This document shows, in pieces, positions 55,556 to 64,000 of a DNA stretch of 64,000 nucleotides. The notes under the pieces were generated by a model, which was given only the letters and a program-made list of their open reading frames with translations, had not been told where the DNA came from and ran no database searches. The stretch lies in contig CM061140.1 in NCBI GenBank assembly GCA_030789695.1, positions 79,484,422 to 79,548,421 on the forward strand, written 5' to 3'. Both the position numbers and the translations under genes were made by a program. Each line of letters starts with the position of its first letter. Within the stretch, counting starts at the first letter, position 1. Origin of the DNA: Scilla litardierei. Its lineage: Eukaryota > Streptophyta > Magnoliopsida > Asparagales > Asparagaceae.

Positions 55556-56633
55556 CTTATAGTCAGGTGGGCATCGGGCCGTCGCCTACCACGCATATAG
55601 CGCTCTGGTTTAGGTGGCGAAGCTCCGTAAGCTTGCCCCGGACATCTTCGTTGGTGGGGGGGGAGCGAGTGCGTAGCTCGGCCCGTGCCCTTCTCCGGTT
55701 TGGGTGGCGAGGATTGGTCCTGCCCCGGAGTCTTTGAGAGGGCGGGTGTTGGGCCGTCGTCTCCCCGCAGCCTCTATAGTCGGACGGGTATTGGGCCGTC
55801 GCCTACCCCACATATGGCGCTCCAGTTTGGGTGGAAAAGCTCCATAAGCTTGCCCCGGAGGTCTTCGTTGGTGGGGGGAGCGAGTGCGTAGCTCGGCCCG
55901 TGCCCTTCTCCGGTTTGGGTGGCGAGGATTGGTCCTGCCCCGGAGTCTTTGAGAGGGCGGGTGTTGGGCCGTCGCCTCCCCGCAGCCTCTATAGTCGGAC
56001 GGGTATTGGGCCGTCGCCTACCCCGCATATGGAGCTCCGGTTTGGGTGGCAAAGTTCCGTAAGCTTGCCCCGGAGGTCTTCGTTGGTGGGGGGAGCGAGC
56101 GCGTAGCTCGGCCCGTGCCCCTCTCCGGTTTGGGTGGCGAGGATTGGTCCTGCCCCGGAGTCTTTGAGAGGGCGGGTATTGGGCCGTCACCTCCCCGCAG
56201 CCTCTATAGTCGGACGGGTATTGGGCCGTCGCCTACCCCGCATATGGTGCTCCGGTTTGGGTGGCAAAGCTCCGTAAACTTGACCCGGAGGTGGGGGGAG
56301 CGAGCGCGTAGCTCGGACCGTGCCCCTCTCCGGTTTGGGTGGCGAGGATTGGTCCTGCCCCGAAGTCTTTGAGAGGGCGGGTATTGGGCCGTCGCCTCCC
56401 CGCAGCCTCTATAGTCGGACGGGTATTGGGCCGTCGCCTACCCCGCATATGGCGCTCCGGTTTGGGTGGCAAAGCTCTGTAAGCTTGCCCCGGAGGACTT
56501 CGTTGGTGGGGGAAGCGAGCACGTAGCTCGGCCCGTGCCCCTCTCTGGTTTGGGTGGCGAGGATTGGTCCTGCCCTGCAGTCTTTGAGAGGTATTGGCCC
56601 GTCGCCTCCCTGCAGCCTCTATAGTCGGACGGG
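55556..56633. repeat. 215-bp tandem array (~5 units)
   Basis: Units contain TAGCTCGGCCCGTGCCC, CGGTTTGGGTGGCGAGGATT, GGGTATTGGGCCGTCGCCTA and GCTCCGGTTTGGGTGGCAAA. Anchors at 55671, 55886, 56101, 56306 and 56521 give a 215-bp period with one 205-bp unit. CGGTTTGGGTGGC occurs twice per unit, suggesting an older half-unit. Open frames repeat the unit and are not genes. The array is cut by the LTR at 56634. Confidence 0.9.
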
Positions 56634-56993
56634 TGATCGCTCCGGGACGTAACCCAAAAGAACGGTTGTAGTTTTACCGCAAGTGCACGGTGTAGCAGCG
56701 AGCGTGTTATCGAACACAGGGAGGACGAATGACCGTGCTTGTTCCGATCAACCTTGCTATTTAAGAAGAGAGAAATTTGCCTTTGGCGATCCTGTCACAA
56801 TCGTCAGACAAAGTACGGAAATATCAAATCAAATAAAGAACGTCTAGGGAATGAGGAATTCCCGCTACTCACCGTATTTCGCAAAAGTGGTTCATCGGTA
56901 TCAAAGTTGCTAGAATAAGATTTTGGATGAACTAGTTGCAACTGAATGTAGAACCAAGCTCACGCTCTCGCGCTGTTGCCGGTCTATAGCTAT

Positions 56994-57294
56994 CCTAGGC
57001 TCGGGTCCAATCTCTTGCAAACCCTAGCCTAGGGAAGCTAGCATTAGGATCAACATCATCGTTCAATCGCGCACCGAGCCCAATCTCTTGCAAACTCGGC
57101 CCACGACCTAGATTGGGATAGTTCCTACCCGTCCAATCTCTTGCAAACGGGTATTGGCGCGGAATTGGAACCGGAAACCCTAGTATCGGTCCAATCTCTT
57201 GCAAACCGACACTACGGAAATTCGATTCCAACCCAATTCGGATTTCTAGGGTTTCCTATCGAATTGGGATCCAATCTCTTGCAAATCCCAATCG
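56994..57294 (-). repeat. Five hairpins with a constant 14-nt loop and different stems
   Basis: The loop CCAATCTCTTGCAA (+ strand) is at 57007, 57080, 57133, 57191 and 57271. Its flanks pair in every copy: CCTAGGCTCGGGT/ACCCTAGCCTAGG (12 of 13), CCGAG/CTCGG, TACCCGT/ACGGGTA, TAGTATCGGT/ACCGACACTA (9 of 10), ATTGGGAT/ATCCCAAT. The stems are unrelated to one another. The array lies in the transcribed part of the LTR. Confidence 0.85.
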
Positions 57295-57683
57295 ATGTGA
57301 ATTCCTAGCCATCCGTAGTAAATTGATCCCAATCTAATCTCTAATAGCAATTCTAACGAAATTTCTAACAATTCTTCACAATTGTGAAATAGGGCTTGTA
57401 GGGTTCATCCTCACGCCCCAAGACGTGGCGACTACTCACAATTCATAGCAAGATCACAAAAATAATCAATGAAATAAGCAATAGAATTCATCACAATATT
57501 GAGATATGCAATAAAAATAGAATTTTTAGAGAAGAGAAAAGCAAACCAATGGAGTTCTTCAATTATTCCAACAAAAATCCAATTTTGTCTCCTCTTCTAT
57601 CACAAGAATAAAACTAAAAAGCTAATCTAAAAAGCTGCAAAAAATCTAAGAGAGAGGCTCTAAAACTAGGGTAAAAACAGGGG

Positions 57684-57691
57684 TTAAATAG
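57684..57691 (-). promoter_or_regulatory. LTR TATA-like box of the Athila-like element
   Basis: Minus-strand CTATTTAA in GGGGGCTATTTAACCCC. Palindromic CACTCGGCCGAGTG motifs begin ~85 nt upstream. Confidence 0.4.
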
Positions 57692-57775
57692 CCCCCAAAA
57701 TCGTCCAAAAACTGTGACCAAAATACCCCTGCACAGCCTGTTTTTCGCAATTTTCGCTACAGGCAGCGCGTCGCA

Positions 57776-58160
57776 CTCGGCCGAGTGACAAAAGTCGCTC
57801 GGCCGAGTGAAAACCCTGTAAATTTCCAGTAAGTCTCGATCTTCAGGGGTCTTCACTTCGGGGGCGGCTCGGCCGAGTGAGGTGTCGTCACTCGGTCGAT
57901 GGCTTCATGGCACTCGGGCAGTCGGGATTATCCACTCGGCCGAGTGGGTCTTCTGAAGCTCAGGCAGCCGAAAAACAGTAACATGGCGATTTTTGAAGGG
58001 CTTCGTCTGGGCGCCACTCGGGCGGACGGGGTATCGTCACTCGGCCGATGTGGTCTCCGTCGCTCGGCCGAGTGCACATATGAATCGTGTCTGATCTGGT
58101 CGGCCGAGCGGTGTCTCGCTGGTCGGCTGAGTGACTCCTTCACTCGGCCGAGTGGGACAC
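57776..58160. promoter_or_regulatory. CACTCGGCCGAGTG palindrome cluster, LTR U3
   Basis: Exact or near copies at ~57776, 57798, 57870, 57935, 58039, 58060, 58095 and 58141, several perfect over 14 bp. They lie between the LTR start and the TATA-like box on the minus strand. Confidence 0.7.
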
Positions 58161-58449
58161 AAAACATGCCCAAACTGCTTATTTTGGCCTCCTCGTCGCT
58201 CCTGCGACGTCCGTTCTTCTTCCGCTCCTCTCCAACAGCAAAATACCACTCGGGGAGGTCGTCGGTGACCCTCCGGAGTAAGCGCATCTCGAGATCACTC
58301 CAAATCGCGCCAAATCACCTGAAATGCGACAAAAACAACAAATCGTGAAAAGCATCGCAATATCGTCGATATATCGTGAAAAACATGATTTGGGCGATCT
58401 AAATGGCATGCAAACATGCGGGAAAAAGGTGTAAAATAAGGAGTGATCA

Positions 58450-58464
58450 AAATCCCCCAAGCTT
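58450..58464 (-). other. Polypurine tract of the Athila-like element
   Basis: Minus-strand AAGCTTGGGGGATTT immediately before the LTR start TGATCACTCC. AGCTTGGGGGA-type copies recur at 59046-59057, 60059-60069 and 63859-63869. Confidence 0.7.
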
Positions 58465-60411
58465 GCCACTTACTCGTCCTCGAGGAAGATAAGTGAAAGG
58501 CGAACCCGGTGGATTCGGAAAACGAAAACGGCGAAAAATGAAGAAAAATGAAGAACGGAGAAAAATGAAGAACGAAATAAAAATAAAGAAGAAAGAAAGA
58601 AGCGAAGAGGTAAGCTGCTAGATCATTTTCTCAGGACGTGGGTTCCGCTTACTCGTATAGCATGCACTGGATGAAAAACACATGTCAAAGAGTTTTACTC
58701 TGATATCATAGTATAATAGTGCAAATAGAAATAGAAAACCCACGAACAACAATATAATCATGAAAAACAGAATAATTTTATAATTAACATCGTCTGAATC
58801 ATTTAAAGCGGTATACAAATCACAGATCACACACTTTTCAATTGAATGCTTTCTATCAGGAGTATAAGAGTATCACACTATAGAATAGAGAGAATAGAAA
58901 AGTATGGATTTCATGAAATGAGTGCTAGGCTTAGATTTTTGGATTTCGTAAAGCTAAAAATAATCTCACCGAGTATAGAATATTACTTAGCCTAGGTTGT
59001 CGTGCAACGTCAAGTAGTCACTCTCTCACACATCAATGGATCCACTCCCCCAAGCTTATCTATAAGCATGGTGGCATAAAAAAAATATTTACATCCCCAT
59101 TTCTATAAAGCTCCAAAAGCAATGAAAAGAGAAGAGAAAGAAAGAAAGTGAGATGGGATCTTTTATTGAGGATTTTTCCTCTTTTCTTTTTCTTTTTCTC
59201 CTTTTTTTCTTTTGAAGCAATAGCATATATATACACAACGATCCCAACTCAAAGAGAGATAATGATATACAAGAATATTTTCTCTTTTTTTTTCTTTTTT
59301 TTGAATAAGAAATTTGGAGCTAGGAATTAATAGCGGGGGAAAATGCCATATAATAGAATCGCTAAGGGGAGATTCACCAATGATTTTAAAAGTAGAGAAA
59401 TGATGTTCAAGATTTGTGGAGAAAGAAATGAATATATTTCTCGGTTCACTCTATAAGACATGCACGACAACTTCAGCAGGGTAATCTAATCTACTCAGTT
59501 TCGATCACAAAAAAAAGCTAACTAATCCAAATTTATCATAGCTAACATCATCCAATCATCCTGAAGTGAAATGTACAATTCATGCATATAGAAGTGATAT
59601 AGCAAAAGAAATCGGTACTCCAGATATAGGCATTCAATGCGTGAATCTTGGTGTGTTTTCTGTGATAGCATACATATGAATATTCAGACTCAGCTAATAA
59701 TAAAATTTCATCCATTTTCATGTGGAAAAAGTGTGGGTACTATCTCTAGATGCAAGGCAAGTCATAGCATATGATATCAGAAATAAAATCTAAGACATGA
59801 CAAATATAGCATGCATATAGAATAAGCTAACTCCACGTCATCATCATCACAGAAAAGTCATCTCTAGCATGAGATGAAAAAGAAAGAAATAAAGATAAAG
59901 GGAAAATAGAACTATGCAATGCGGCACACAGAAAAATAAGAAAAACGTGATGCATGGCAAAATAAAAGAAAAATGATGAAAAATAAGTGCAAAAGCGAAA
60001 AACGGTGTGAAAAACTAAAAATAAAGGTGGCAAATCGAAAAAGAACGTGAGAACTCACTCCCCCAAGCTAAATGGCACAGTGTCCTCAATGTGCAAAGTG
60101 GGGCACACCGAGAGACAAGTAATGTGAGGGGCAAGTGAGGATGCATGCATGATGAAAAAAGATGAAAAAAGAAAGAAAAATAAAGAAATGAAAAATATGA
60201 TGCGGACATGATGCATGCACAGATAGGAGTGATACAGATATATAAGTGTGTCACCAAAAACTCTCCCTTTCTCCCAAAAAAGATATATAAGGATACGATC
60301 TGAATGAGAAACCCAAAATAAGTGAGGGGAGGGGGGGTGGACAAAACTGCAACAGGACCCAGCAGAAACGGGCAGCACAACGGCAGGAATAAACGATGGC
60401 ATCAAGGGTGC
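58465..60411 (-). other. 3' untranslated region of the Athila-like element
   Basis: A- and AG-rich on the + strand, with many GAAAAATGAAG or AAAGAAAGA runs. No open frame of note. Contains two extra copies of the polypurine-tract motif. Confidence 0.6.
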
Positions 60412-62506
60412 CTAAGAAGGTGGTGATGCGCCGTCTCCGTCCTGAGGCGGAAGTGGTGGTGGTGGCTGGACAGGCCGCTGAGCGGGTGTGGGTGTGGAAG
60501 TGGTAGCAGGCTGAGTGTGTGTGGAAGTGTGGGTGGGAACCTGCTGGGTGGGTGGGGGTACGCGGGGGAGACACTCCAGGACCTGGGTAAGACAGTAGTG
60601 AATCTGGGGGATCAGGTCAAAGCGGCCAGCCATCGCAGAGACGGTGGAGGACAGGGTCCTAAGGTTGCCTCTGAGGCCACTCACCGCCCCCTCTAGAGCA
60701 CGAATGCTCTGAAGTACAGTGTCGGGGGGAGGTGGTGCAGAGGGACGCACCGGTCGGGGCTGTGCAGGGCGGGGCTGGCGTACTCGGGTCGCGTATGTGA
60801 CGGGCTCAGCGGGGAAGGGAACGAAAGGTGCTGCACTCGTAAATGTGGGCCTGGCCTCAGTGTGAGGCCGGGGCACCGGCTGGTGAGAAGTGGAGGCAGC
60901 AGCAGCGAAAGAAGAATACAAAAGAGGCAGCGAGGCGGCCGGAGAGGTCAGTGGCACAGAAGTGTGGACAGACGCCACGACACTCTCGGAAAATACAGCA
61001 GCAGTAGAGACAGAGGGCTCTCCGCACTCAACTACGGTCGGCGGGCGCTCAGGGGGTGCAGAAGAAACAGGCTCAGCAGACAGAGGGCCGGTGGGGGTGG
61101 TGACAGCCGCGGGAGTGGTGGAGGTGGGCTCAGCTAAGGTACTCCCGACACCGACAGAGGTGGGGACAGAGGTGTCAGGAGCAGCGAAAACATCAGGGAT
61201 AGGCTGAGGGGCCACAGGGTCAACAGGGGCGGCAGGCTCGGCAGGGGCGACAGGGTCTGCAGGGGCAGCGTGGGCCTGCTCGGCCTCCTCGGCCTCGAGC
61301 ACGTAAGCAGCGGGGATGAGAACATCCATCGCAGGGAGCCAGTCAACGTGGGCTGGTGCAATCTGAGTCCAAGCTGGGCTCGGAAGAATCATGTAATCGG
61401 CACCGTAAGGGCCGTGCAACCAGACCCAGTGACGCTCACCGTGCGGACGAAGCATCTTCATCCGGGCCATAACATCGATCGACAAAGAAGTGGGGCCCGG
61501 TACTCGTCGCAGGTCGTCAGGGAAGTCCTCGCCGGTCATAAGGGCAAGCAAGGTGATCAGGCCGCAGCAGCATATCGGTGAGCGAGCGCCCACCGATACA
61601 ATGATGCGGTCCAAAAACCAAGCCGCGACATCGATCACGACGGCGGGGACAAGCTCATCGCCATCCCTAGATAGAGATCTGGGACGTGTCATCGCGTAGA
61701 GCATGTAGAGCTCCGGCGTAGACATCGTGCCCGGCTCATATCTGGCCAAAAAGGTCGTCGCCATAAGGCGCTGAGCAATACGGAGGCAGGGGTGGACAAT
61801 GGCCGAGGCCTTGGCCCTACTAGGGTCAAAGGCAGCGTGAAGACCCGTGATCTGGGCCCAGAAGGCACCGGCGTCGAAGGAAGGTGGGGGGATATGGGTG
61901 GGGCCGTAACCGCGATCGGCTCCGGGGACAGCGGGCCACGAGAAAAATGCTCTCATCATATCGAGAGTGACCTGGCACTCCCGGTCCATGAACCGAAACG
62001 AGCATCCCTCGTCGGTCCGGGCGATCGAACTCAGAATCTCAAGTGTCGGGCGGGTAAACGTGTCCGCCGACACCTGAAAGAAATATCGCCAGCCCACGTT
62101 GTCGTACAACGTGAGCATCCCCTCTAGTACCCCCAGGCGTCCTAGGTCGGCAAGGTGTGCAAACCTGGAGGGTACGATCGAGCGCTGGGAGATACGCTCG
62201 AAGACGACGCGGTGTGCGTCGTCTCGGAATGTAATCCCGAGCGGCCCGACCAGTGGAGCCGGAGGTGGTGGCTGTGGAGCAGCGGGGAGTGGCTGAGCGG
62301 GCTGTGCGGGCTGTGTGGGCGCTGCAGGCTGTGTGGGCGCTGCAGGCTGTGCGGGGTGTGCGGGGCCTGCAGGCTGTGCTGGGTGGATGGGGGTGTGTGG
62401 GGGAAGGCGGAGGAGAGTCCTCCAACTCGTGGGAGGGGCCGGCATCATCCGACCGCTTCCGCTTGGCGGAAGCTCTCTTCGACCGCGGTCGTGTCCGGGG
62501 CGGCAT
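60412..62506 (-). pseudogene. ATHILA-type ORF (env-position protein), one N-terminal frameshift
   Basis: The long frame (60412-62448, 678 codons) contains the ATHILA ORF-1 family pattern: ISQRSIVPSRFAHLADLG, LYDNVGWRYFF, FTRPTLEILSSI, FRFMDRECQVTLDMMRAFF, FWAQITGLHAAF, VHPCLRIAQRLMATTF, STPELYMLYAM and VIDVAAWFLDRIIVSVGA. The C-terminal half is Pro/Ala/Val-rich with a final helix (LRGNLRTLSSTVSAMAG). The natural start is probably the ATG at 62506, giving MPPRTRPRSKRASAKRKRSD, a basic nuclear-signal-like stretch. That frame leaves the long frame by a one-base shift in a repetitive Pro-rich segment (~62290-62450). No transmembrane segment is evident, so an envelope role is not supported. Confidence 0.7.
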
Positions 62507-63054
62507 ATCGGCCCCGAGCGCGCGCCGAAAAGTGTAAAAAGTGCGACGTGTGCAAAAGAATGGAAGGAGTATACCCAGACACGCCGCGAGTGCTAAGCAA
62601 TGGAAGCGTGCGAAGAGAGCGCCTCCGCGAAGCCCAAATCAGTCCGTAGAAGCTCCCTGGGGCTCCCCTAAGCTCCCAAAAACAACCTGCGCATGAAATG
62701 GAGATATCAGCGAGTAATATTCAAAACGTATGGAGCATTAGGGGTATAATAGATAGATATAGAAATTGATTAGGGTTTGGGGGTCGTTTAATACATGGAT
62801 CCTCGAAAAACACACAAAAAGAGGAGAAATAGGGCGAATCAGGCGATACCGGAGGTGGTCGGAGCGGCGGCGGCCGGCGGCGACTCGGGCGAGGCGCGGC
62901 GGTTGCTCGGCCGGCGGTGGCTGGCCGAGCGATGGCGCGGCGATGGTCGATCGGGCGAGTGAGGGCACGAGCGAGCGAGGGTCGGGCGAGGGAGCTGAGG
63001 GGTCGGGCGAATTTGGGATTTTGCGTTTCGAAAAACGTGCCCCCCCTCGGCCCC
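62507..63054 (-). other. Putative 5' leader of the ATHILA ORF
   Basis: Lies between the internal TATA box and the ORF start on the minus strand. An acceptor-like TCATGCGCAG (~62687) suggests an intron in the leader, but a donor was not fixed. No coding sequence. Confidence 0.35.
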
Positions 63055-63062
63055 TTATATAA
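63055..63062 (-). promoter_or_regulatory. Internal TATA box upstream of the ATHILA ORF
   Basis: Minus-strand TTATATAA in TTTCATTATATAAGGGGCC, ~550 nt upstream of the ORF start, directly preceded by CACTCGGCCGAGTC. Confidence 0.5.
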
Positions 63063-63069
63063 TGAAAGT

Positions 63070-63400
63070 TACGACTCGGCCGAGTGACTAGGTCACTCGG
63101 CCGAGTGAGATCAATGGTGATATCCTCCCCGCTTACGCTTCGGCCGAGTGGCTTTGCCAGCCTCAGCCGAGTGGAGTAAGTCCATTCGGTCGAGTGGCTC
63201 AAGCTACTCGGCAAGACTCGCCCTAGGAGCGTATCTGTTTTACTCGGCCGAGTGAAAATATATACTCGGCCGAGTAGCAGTTATACTGAAATCAAGAAAA
63301 TATACAGAGAGTTGGGTACATCAGACTTCCCTCGTTCGTGAGCGGCTCGGCCGGACGAACTTGTGTACTCGGCCGAGTGACTAGTATACTCGGCCGAGTG
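63070..63400. promoter_or_regulatory. CACTCGGCCGAGTG palindrome cluster, internal promoter
   Basis: About ten exact or near copies, e.g. 63075, 63093, 63138, 63241, 63263, 63366 and 63388. Same motif as in the LTR U3, here just upstream of the internal TATA box. Confidence 0.7.
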
Positions 63401-64000
63401 AGCCTTGTGTTCTGCTGTTTGTCTTCGTTTGGGCTCTAAACTCCGTCTTTCTTCCTCCAGTCGATTTCATCTTACTCCTAAGCATCGAGCGTCTTCTTGG
63501 GGCGCTCCTCGTCGTCTCGTTCATCCTCCTCATGATGGATTTACCTATCTCCTCTCCTGTCAAGAAAAATAGGACCCGTTATCACAAAATTTTTGGGCAA
63601 ACGACTCAAAACACTAAAAATTTCTAAAACAAAAATAAAGAAAAAGTAAAAATAAAGCAATAACCGTCGGGTTGCCTCCCGACAAGCGCTCGTTTAAGGT
63701 CGTGAGCTCGACCCCCTATGATTTTCAATTAATGCGGGATGTTCGGTGCATATGAGATGCACCCATCAAACTTTCCGGGGAGAACGCTTGGATTCGGAAG
63801 TTGCGGCGGCGTGTTCTCCCGCGGTGGTCTCTCGTCTCGAATAGTGTTGGGGGGAGGCTCCCCCAAGCTAGCGTTTGCTCCGGTCAACGGCTTCACCGGT
63901 GACGCCGATTTTCGTAGCGGCGGAGCTTTCTTCGGAGACTTTTGTTTCGAGAGCTTGCAGAGCTCTTGAATCCTTGCGACATCAGCGTCGCCTTCATCAT
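63401..64000 (-). other. Athila-like region at the right edge
   Basis: No supported gene. + strand 63669-63690 reads GGGTTGCCTCCCGACAAGCG and on, a wording common in plant gypsy elements of this branch. A fourth polypurine-type copy is at 63859-63869. The rest may be spacer between pol and the internal promoter. Confidence 0.4.

Larger units (their letters stand above)
38868..56633 (-). mobile_element. Tat-like gypsy DNA (one or two elements), minus strand, interrupted by a LARD
   Basis: The components match the Tat-like element at 3753 in mirror orientation: an LTR with TATA box (38868-39855), a polypurine tract, extra genes on the + strand (antisense to the element) and a tandem array (55556-56633). 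Two homologous extra genes are present, and a second PPT-like GTTGGGGGCAATG (minus strand, ~42552-42540) lies between them, so two related elements may be joined or nested. Neither gag nor pol is seen; the 5' part is replaced at 56634 by the Athila-like LTR. Limits are uncertain. Confidence 0.5.
56634..58449 (-). repeat. 3' LTR of the Athila-like element (1816 bp)
   Basis: On the + strand it starts TGATCGCTCC and ends GGAGTGATCA, a 10-bp inverted end with one mismatch. On the minus strand U3 (58449 to ~57690) holds the CACTCGGCCGAGTG palindromes, a TATA-like CTATTTAA is at 57691-57684, and downstream comes the five-hairpin array (57297-56994). + strand 56670-56735 has CCGCAAGTGCACGGTG and TATCGAACACAGGGAGG, wording seen in many plant gypsy LTRs. 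Confidence 0.75.
56634..64000 (-). mobile_element. 3' half of an Athila-like Ty3-gypsy element
   Basis: Read on the minus strand: an upstream region continuing beyond the right edge, an internal promoter, an ATHILA-type ORF (62506-60412), a 3' untranslated region, a polypurine tract and a 3' LTR (58449-56634). In Athila elements an ORF of this family lies between pol and the 3' LTR. Pol, gag and the 5' LTR would lie to the right of the window. Confidence 0.7.

Noticed and set aside
56680..56735. tRNA-like B-box wording (TATCGAACACAGGG) in the Athila-like LTR
   Set aside because: No matching A box or cloverleaf could be formed, and the wording is common in plant gypsy LTRs.
60412..62506. Envelope glycoprotein role for the ATHILA ORF
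   Set aside because: No signal peptide or membrane segment is visible; the basic N-terminus suggests a nuclear signal instead.
62039..62649. Frames antisense to the ATHILA ORF start
   Set aside because: They are shadows of the Pro/Ala-rich N-terminal coding sequence.

Overview
The window is repeat-dominated DNA from a flowering plant. Everything recognisable belongs to plant transposable-element families: Ty1-copia elements, Tat-like and Athila-like Ty3-gypsy elements, a large LTR derivative with no coding capacity (LARD), Helitrons, a Mutator-like TIR element, fold-back MITEs and possible LINE tails. No intact host gene is visible. The only host-like coding sequence is a set of exon fragments carried by one Helitron. 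The species cannot be named from this sequence.

Layout. 1-3035: 5' part of Copia A (minus strand). 3753-28555: an old gag-only Tat-like gypsy element with 55-bp satellites and an antisense extra gene. Its satellite is split by a solo copia LTR (5587-23178). The TA-rich TATA region of that LTR has in turn received Copia B (6735-13364), a gene-capturing Helitron (13380-18739), two short Helitrons (18977-19389, 20202-21966), an array of Helitron 5' ends, two LINE-like tails and a fold-back MITE (22056-22446). 29267-36339: Copia C, complete, with identical 148-bp LTRs and a TTTTC target duplication, but with nonsense codons. 36513-37297: a Mutator-like element; 37327-37580: a fold-back element; 37877-38867: an LTR fragment related to the solo LTR. 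38868-56633: minus-strand Tat-like DNA with two homologous extra genes on the + strand and a 215-bp tandem array, interrupted by a LARD (42676-51470, duplication GGTGC). 56634-64000: 3' part of a minus-strand Athila-like element (LTR, 3' region, ATHILA ORF, internal promoter) that runs off the right edge.

How the parts relate. The main theme is structured non-coding DNA in retrotransposon control regions. All three copia leaders carry GC-rich palindromes starting about 340-380 nt after the 5' LTR, inside a predicted leader intron. Copia C also has eight tandem hairpins whose stems show compensatory changes and whose loop flips orientation. The Athila-like LTR has five hairpins with one constant 14-nt loop and unrelated, self-complementary stems, placed in the transcribed leader. 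Three LTR families carry clusters of short CG-centred palindromes; in two of them the cluster lies just upstream of the TATA box, and in the Athila-like element the same palindrome cluster recurs upstream of an internal TATA box. Related proteins with a putative gypsy-type transposon domain (Transposase_28-like) occur three times, in antisense genes with conserved short introns.

Coordinates of LTRs, target duplications, hairpins and Helitron ends were read directly. Family names rest on recognised motifs. Functions of the structured regions are inference.
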